NCBI GenBank assembly: GCA_035693785.1
Contig: DASSFZ010000478.1
Location: 1-9,202, forward strand
Length of the DNA: 9,202 bases
From: DASSFZ01 sp035693785
Lineage (GTDB): Bacteria > Chloroflexota > Anaerolineae > Fen-1058
Reading direction: 5' to 3'
Shown here in pieces: positions 7,238 through 9,202 of this stretch (its first letter is position 1; each line of letters begins with the position of its first letter). A model generated the notes under the pieces. It did no database searches. It was not told the origin of the DNA and saw only the letters and a list, made by a program, of their open reading frames with translations. The position numbers and the translations under genes were made by a program.

Positions 7238-7382
7238 ATTGCGTTTACGCCGCTCCGGGATCGAGCCTTTAGGCGGTTTCCGGATGAAGTCTTGAATCCG
7301 ACGTAAACTAAAGCGGAATCAGGTCTATGCGACAGGTCGAGGCGCAGGATCGAGTCAGGCGGATGCATAACGCAACCACCAG

Positions 7383-7391
7383 TGATATACT
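7383..7391 (+). promoter_or_regulatory. Possible extended -10 element for the antitoxin gene
   Basis: TGATATACT fits an extended -10 promoter element (TGn then TATACT at 7386-7391), 28 bases before the GTG start of the antitoxin gene. No recognisable -35 hexamer lies at the expected distance, which extended -10 promoters can tolerate. The same 11-base string GTGATATACTT occurs on the other strand in the transpeptidase promoter. Confidence 0.4.
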
Positions 7392-7419
7392 TCAATCATT
7401 CCACGAGGGGGAAACTGCA

Positions 7420-7668
7420 GTGCCCATTCTTCATATTCGAAACGTGCCCGACGACTTGTATGCACGTATCCGGCGACTTGCCAGCGCCAGGAGCCGCTCC
7501 ATCAGCGCGCAGGTTGTTCAACTGTTGGATCAGGCGGTACAGGCCGAAGAGGCCAGGCAGTCGCAGGCCAGAATCTTGGCTGGAATCCGCCGTCGCCGCG
7601 TTTCGTATACCAAGACGCCCTCCACGCCAGACAGCGTGGCGCTGCTGCGCGAGGATCGTGAGCGATGA
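7420..7668 (+). CDS. FitA/VapB-like ribbon-helix-helix antitoxin
   Basis: This is a short antitoxin-type protein of 82 residues if translated from the GTG at 7420. The N-terminus PILHIRNVPDDLYARIRRLA is the strand and first helix of a FitA-like ribbon-helix-helix DNA-binding domain. SRSISAQVVQLLDQAVQ forms the second helix, and the basic, Pro-containing tail to residue 82 would be the toxin-binding arm. An upstream ATG at 7327 would add 31 residues with no family resemblance. The GTG is preferred because GAGGGG (7405-7410) lies 9 bases before it and the homology begins at the second residue. Its stop overlaps the toxin-remnant start as ATGA, the standard arrangement of such pairs. Such antitoxins normally repress their own operon with the toxin as co-repressor; here the toxin is broken, so it is an orphan. 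It could still act as a DNA-binding regulator. Confidence 0.82.
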   Translation: MPILHIRNVPDDLYARIRRLASARSRSISAQVVQLLDQAVQAEEARQSQARILAGIRRRRVSYTKTPSTPDSVALLREDRER

Positions 7669-7869
7669 TGGCGGCCCGGCTTGAGTGTGTGGGCGACACC
7701 AGTGTTGGGATCAAGCTATTCATCGTATGATGCTTGCTACGTGGCGCTGGCACAGCATTTGGGCGTGCCCTGCGTGACGGCGGATGAAAAACTGGCGCGC
7801 TTGTTGGCGACTACTTCGTATGATGTGCGTTGGCCGGGGGATTTTGACATTCCGCTTGGCGTGGGATGA
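7665..7869 (+). pseudogene. PIN-domain toxin (VapC-like) remnant with internal deletion and frame change
   Basis: An intact VapC-type toxin is a ribonuclease of about 130-140 residues. Here the ATG at 7665 overlaps the antitoxin stop and opens a frame giving the family N-terminus, VGDTSVGIKLFI, with the first metal-binding Asp; it ends at a TGA at 7728-7730 after 21 codons. Immediately after, in the +1 frame from about 7719 to the TGA at 7867-7869, comes the family C-terminus: SSYDACYVALAQHLGV, then PCVTADEKLARLL, with the later acidic residues. The middle of the domain, about 70-80 residues, is absent, and the two parts are out of frame. The protein cannot be a working nuclease. Both ends are well preserved in sequence, so the deletion seems recent. 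A product initiated at the TTG at 7681 would carry only the C-terminal third. Confidence 0.85.
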
Positions 7870-7911
7870 GATGGATAACACTTTCGCGGTGATCCGCTCG
7901 CGGGAGATCGG

Positions 7912-8601
7912 ATGATCGGCGAGCGCCCATTCGTCATCCTGAACGTAGCGATGACCGCCGACGGGAAGATCGACACGGCCGCGCGGCGCGGCGCGGCCAT
8001 CTCGTCGCCGCGCGACCGAGAGCGCGTCGATCGGCTGCGCGCCGAGAGCGATGCGGTGATGGTCGGCGGGCGCACGCTGCTCGGCGACGATCCAAAATTG
8101 ACCGTGAAGTCCGCGGCACTGCGCGCCGGGCGCCGCGCGCGCGACCTGGACGAGAATCCGATCAAAGTCGGCGTCCTCTCCGACGCTGCCGGGCTGCGAT
8201 CGGACAGCCAGTTCGTGACCGCCGGCCCGGCGCGTGTATTCCTGTACACGGCGCAGCAGACCGGCCTGGCGCAAATCGAGCGTCTGCGCGCGCAGGGCGT
8301 CAGCGTGTTCGTCATGGGTGAGAGGCAGGTCGATCTGCCGGCGATGATGCGCTCGCTGCGAACGCACGGCGTGGCCCGGCTGCTCGTCGAAGGGGGCAGC
8401 ACGCTGAATGCGGCGCTGCTCTACCAGCGGCTCGTCGACGAAGTCATCATCTACGTCGCGCCGCTCATCTTCGGCGGAGCGGACGCGCCCACGCTCGCCG
8501 GCGGGCCGGGCTTCCCGCGCGAAGAAGCCCTCCGGCTGCAGGAGCTTGACGTCGAGCAACTGGAGGATGGCGGGGTCGTGGTACATTACCGGGTGCTCTA
8601 G
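7912..8601 (+). CDS. RibD C-terminal-type reductase of riboflavin synthesis
   Basis: This 229-residue NADPH-dependent reductase reduces the ribosyl-amino-pyrimidine phosphate intermediate of riboflavin synthesis. It is a stand-alone RibD_C domain: NVAMTADGKIDTAARRGA at residues 11-28, SSPRDRERVDRLRAESDAVMVG around 31-52 with GGRTLLGDDPKLT following, and the late LLVEGGSTLNAALL segment with DEVIIYVAPLIFGG. No deaminase domain is attached, unlike most bacterial bifunctional RibD. Stand-alone enzymes of this type in archaea and fungi act before deamination, so it may be a 2,5-diamino-pyrimidinone reductase (ArfC/Rib7-like), but substrate order cannot be read from the sequence. GGGAGA at about 7900-7905 supports the ATG. 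The gene is 42 bases after the toxin remnant and 38 bases before ribA, with no visible terminator between it and ribA, so the two riboflavin genes are probably co-transcribed. Confidence 0.88.
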   Translation: MIGERPFVILNVAMTADGKIDTAARRGAAISSPRDRERVDRLRAESDAVMVGGRTLLGDDPKLTVKSAALRAGRRARDLDENPIKVGVLSDAAGLRSDSQFVTAGPARVFLYTAQQTGLAQIERLRAQGVSVFVMGERQVDLPAMMRSLRTHGVARLLVEGGSTLNAALLYQRLVDEVIIYVAPLIFGGADAPTLAGGPGFPREEALRLQELDVEQLEDGGVVVHYRVL

Positions 8602-8639
8602 TTAAAGAATTCTACACGGACAGGAAAAGAAGAGAAACC

Positions 8640-9202
8640 ATGCCACTCACTCACATGCAGATCAAGGAGCTGCTCGAGGAAAACCGGACGCACGATTGCG
8701 ACGGTTATGGCCCGGACAAGGTGTGCGTCCGCATCGCGGCGATCGCCGACCTGCCTTCGCGCTTCGGCGATTTCCACGTCGTCGCCTTCTACAACAATCG
8801 CGACAATAAGGAGCACGCCGCCTTCGTTCACGGCGACGTCTGCGGCCGCGAGAACGTCCCTGTGCGCGTGCATTCCGAGTGCCTGACGGGCGACGCGATC
8901 GGCTCGCTGCGCTGCGACTGCCGCGATCAGTTGGAGGCGGCGCTCAAGCAGATCGGGCAGATGGACAAAGGCATTCTGCTGTACATGCGCCAGGAAGGGC
9001 GCGGCATCGGCTTGACGAACAAGATCCGCGCCTACGGCTTGCAGGATCACGGTTACGACACCGTCGACGCGAACATCGCGCTCGGCTTCCGCGACGACGA
9101 GCGGGACTACGCGATCGCCGCGCACATGCTGGAATCGCTGAAGGTCAAGTCGATCCGCCTGATGACGAACAACCCCCGCAAGATCGACGGCCTGACGCAG
9201 CA
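8640..9202 (+). CDS. ribA: GTP cyclohydrolase II, 3' end beyond the window
   Basis: This is the first enzyme of riboflavin synthesis, converting GTP to the 2,5-diamino-6-phosphoribosylamino-pyrimidinone with release of formate and pyrophosphate. The reading frame from the ATG at 8640 stays open to the window end (187 codons). Zinc ligands are visible as C81, C92 and C94 in HSECLTGDAIGSLRCDC (C-x10-C-x-C). The GTP-binding region shows MRQEGRGIGLTNKIRAYGLQ (about 116-135) and YDTVDANIALGF, followed by DDERDY with the catalytic-region Asp and Arg, and the MTNNPRKIDGL motif near the end. It lacks the DHBP synthase (RibB) domain that is often fused in front of RibA, so it is a stand-alone enzyme. 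The last roughly 30-50 residues lie outside the window. An A/G-rich stretch (8622-8636) precedes the ATG; a second in-frame ATG five codons later is an alternative start. It follows the RibD-type reductase by 38 bases. Confidence 0.94.
   Translation, partial: MPLTHMQIKELLEENRTHDCDGYGPDKVCVRIAAIADLPSRFGDFHVVAFYNNRDNKEHAAFVHGDVCGRENVPVRVHSECLTGDAIGSLRCDCRDQLEAALKQIGQMDKGILLYMRQEGRGIGLTNKIRAYGLQDHGYDTVDANIALGFRDDERDYAIAAHMLESLKVKSIRLMTNNPRKIDGLTQ

Noticed and set aside
7238..7380. Possible small RNA or tRNA in the divergent intergenic region
   Set aside because: There is no cloverleaf pattern or T-loop sequence, and only a 5-bp CGGAT/ATCCG pair near 7282-7301, too weak to support an RNA gene.
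7327..7419. Upstream ATG extending the antitoxin by 31 residues
   Set aside because: The extension has no family resemblance and only a weak ribosome binding site, whereas the GTG at 7420 has GAGGGG at good spacing and the domain begins immediately after it.
7871..7915. 14-codon open frame overlapping the reductase ATG
   Set aside because: It could be a leader peptide because it ends as ATGA with the reductase start, but it has no clear conserved feature and is easily produced by chance.
7720..8586. Minus-strand open frame of 288 codons opposite the reductase
   Set aside because: The plus strand encodes a clear RibD-type reductase here. The minus-strand translation is low-complexity and Arg/Asp-rich, and it crosses the toxin remnant.
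8598..9125. Minus-strand open frame of 175 codons opposite ribA
   Set aside because: ribA on the plus strand has all its zinc and GTP-binding motifs; the antisense product matches nothing.

Overview
This is a GC-rich bacterial window (about 60% G+C by eye) with compact gene spacing, several ATGA or zero-gap gene junctions and few long intergenic stretches. The style of the proteins (a three-domain PEP-utilising enzyme, a DesK/NarL-type two-component pair, a Tat-exported L,D-transpeptidase, a FitA-like antitoxin with a PIN toxin remnant, and a stand-alone RibD-type reductase next to RibA) would fit a Chloroflexota-like genome. That assignment is inference from protein style only; no rRNA or other marker gene is present.

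Layout. Positions 77-2182 (+) encode a PEP synthase / rifampin-phosphotransferase-like protein that appears to have lost the second half of its ATP-grasp domain in frame. Positions 2247-2813 (+) encode a small multi-pass membrane protein of the DUF2269 type. Positions 2893-4763 (+) hold a two-component pair, a membrane histidine kinase overlapping a LuxR-type response regulator by 4 nt, behind a good sigma70-like promoter. The + strand run then meets a minus-strand block at about 4764-4805. Reading leftwards from 7174, that block contains a Tat-exported YkuD L,D-transpeptidase, a LuxR-type regulator with a degenerate receiver whose ATG directly follows the transpeptidase stop, and then a 205-residue protein I cannot assign. 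A divergent promoter region (7175-7419) separates this block from a plus-strand toxin-antitoxin remnant: an intact ribbon-helix-helix antitoxin followed by a PIN toxin gene carrying a large internal deletion and a frame change. The right end (7912-9202) is a riboflavin gene pair: a RibD C-terminal-type reductase, then ribA (GTP cyclohydrolase II), which runs off the window.

How the genes fit together. Clear functional units are the kinase/regulator pair (signal transduction, target not shown) and the riboflavin pair (first step and reduction step of the pathway). The transpeptidase/regulator pair looks co-transcribed and translationally coupled, suggesting cell-wall-linked regulation, but this is inference. 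I found no CRISPR array, tRNA, rRNA, insertion sequence or recognisable defence island. The most distinctive points are two independent internal deletions (PEP synthase-like gene and vapC-like gene), the receiver-degenerate regulator fused at operon level to an exported wall enzyme, and the unassigned 205-residue protein downstream of it.
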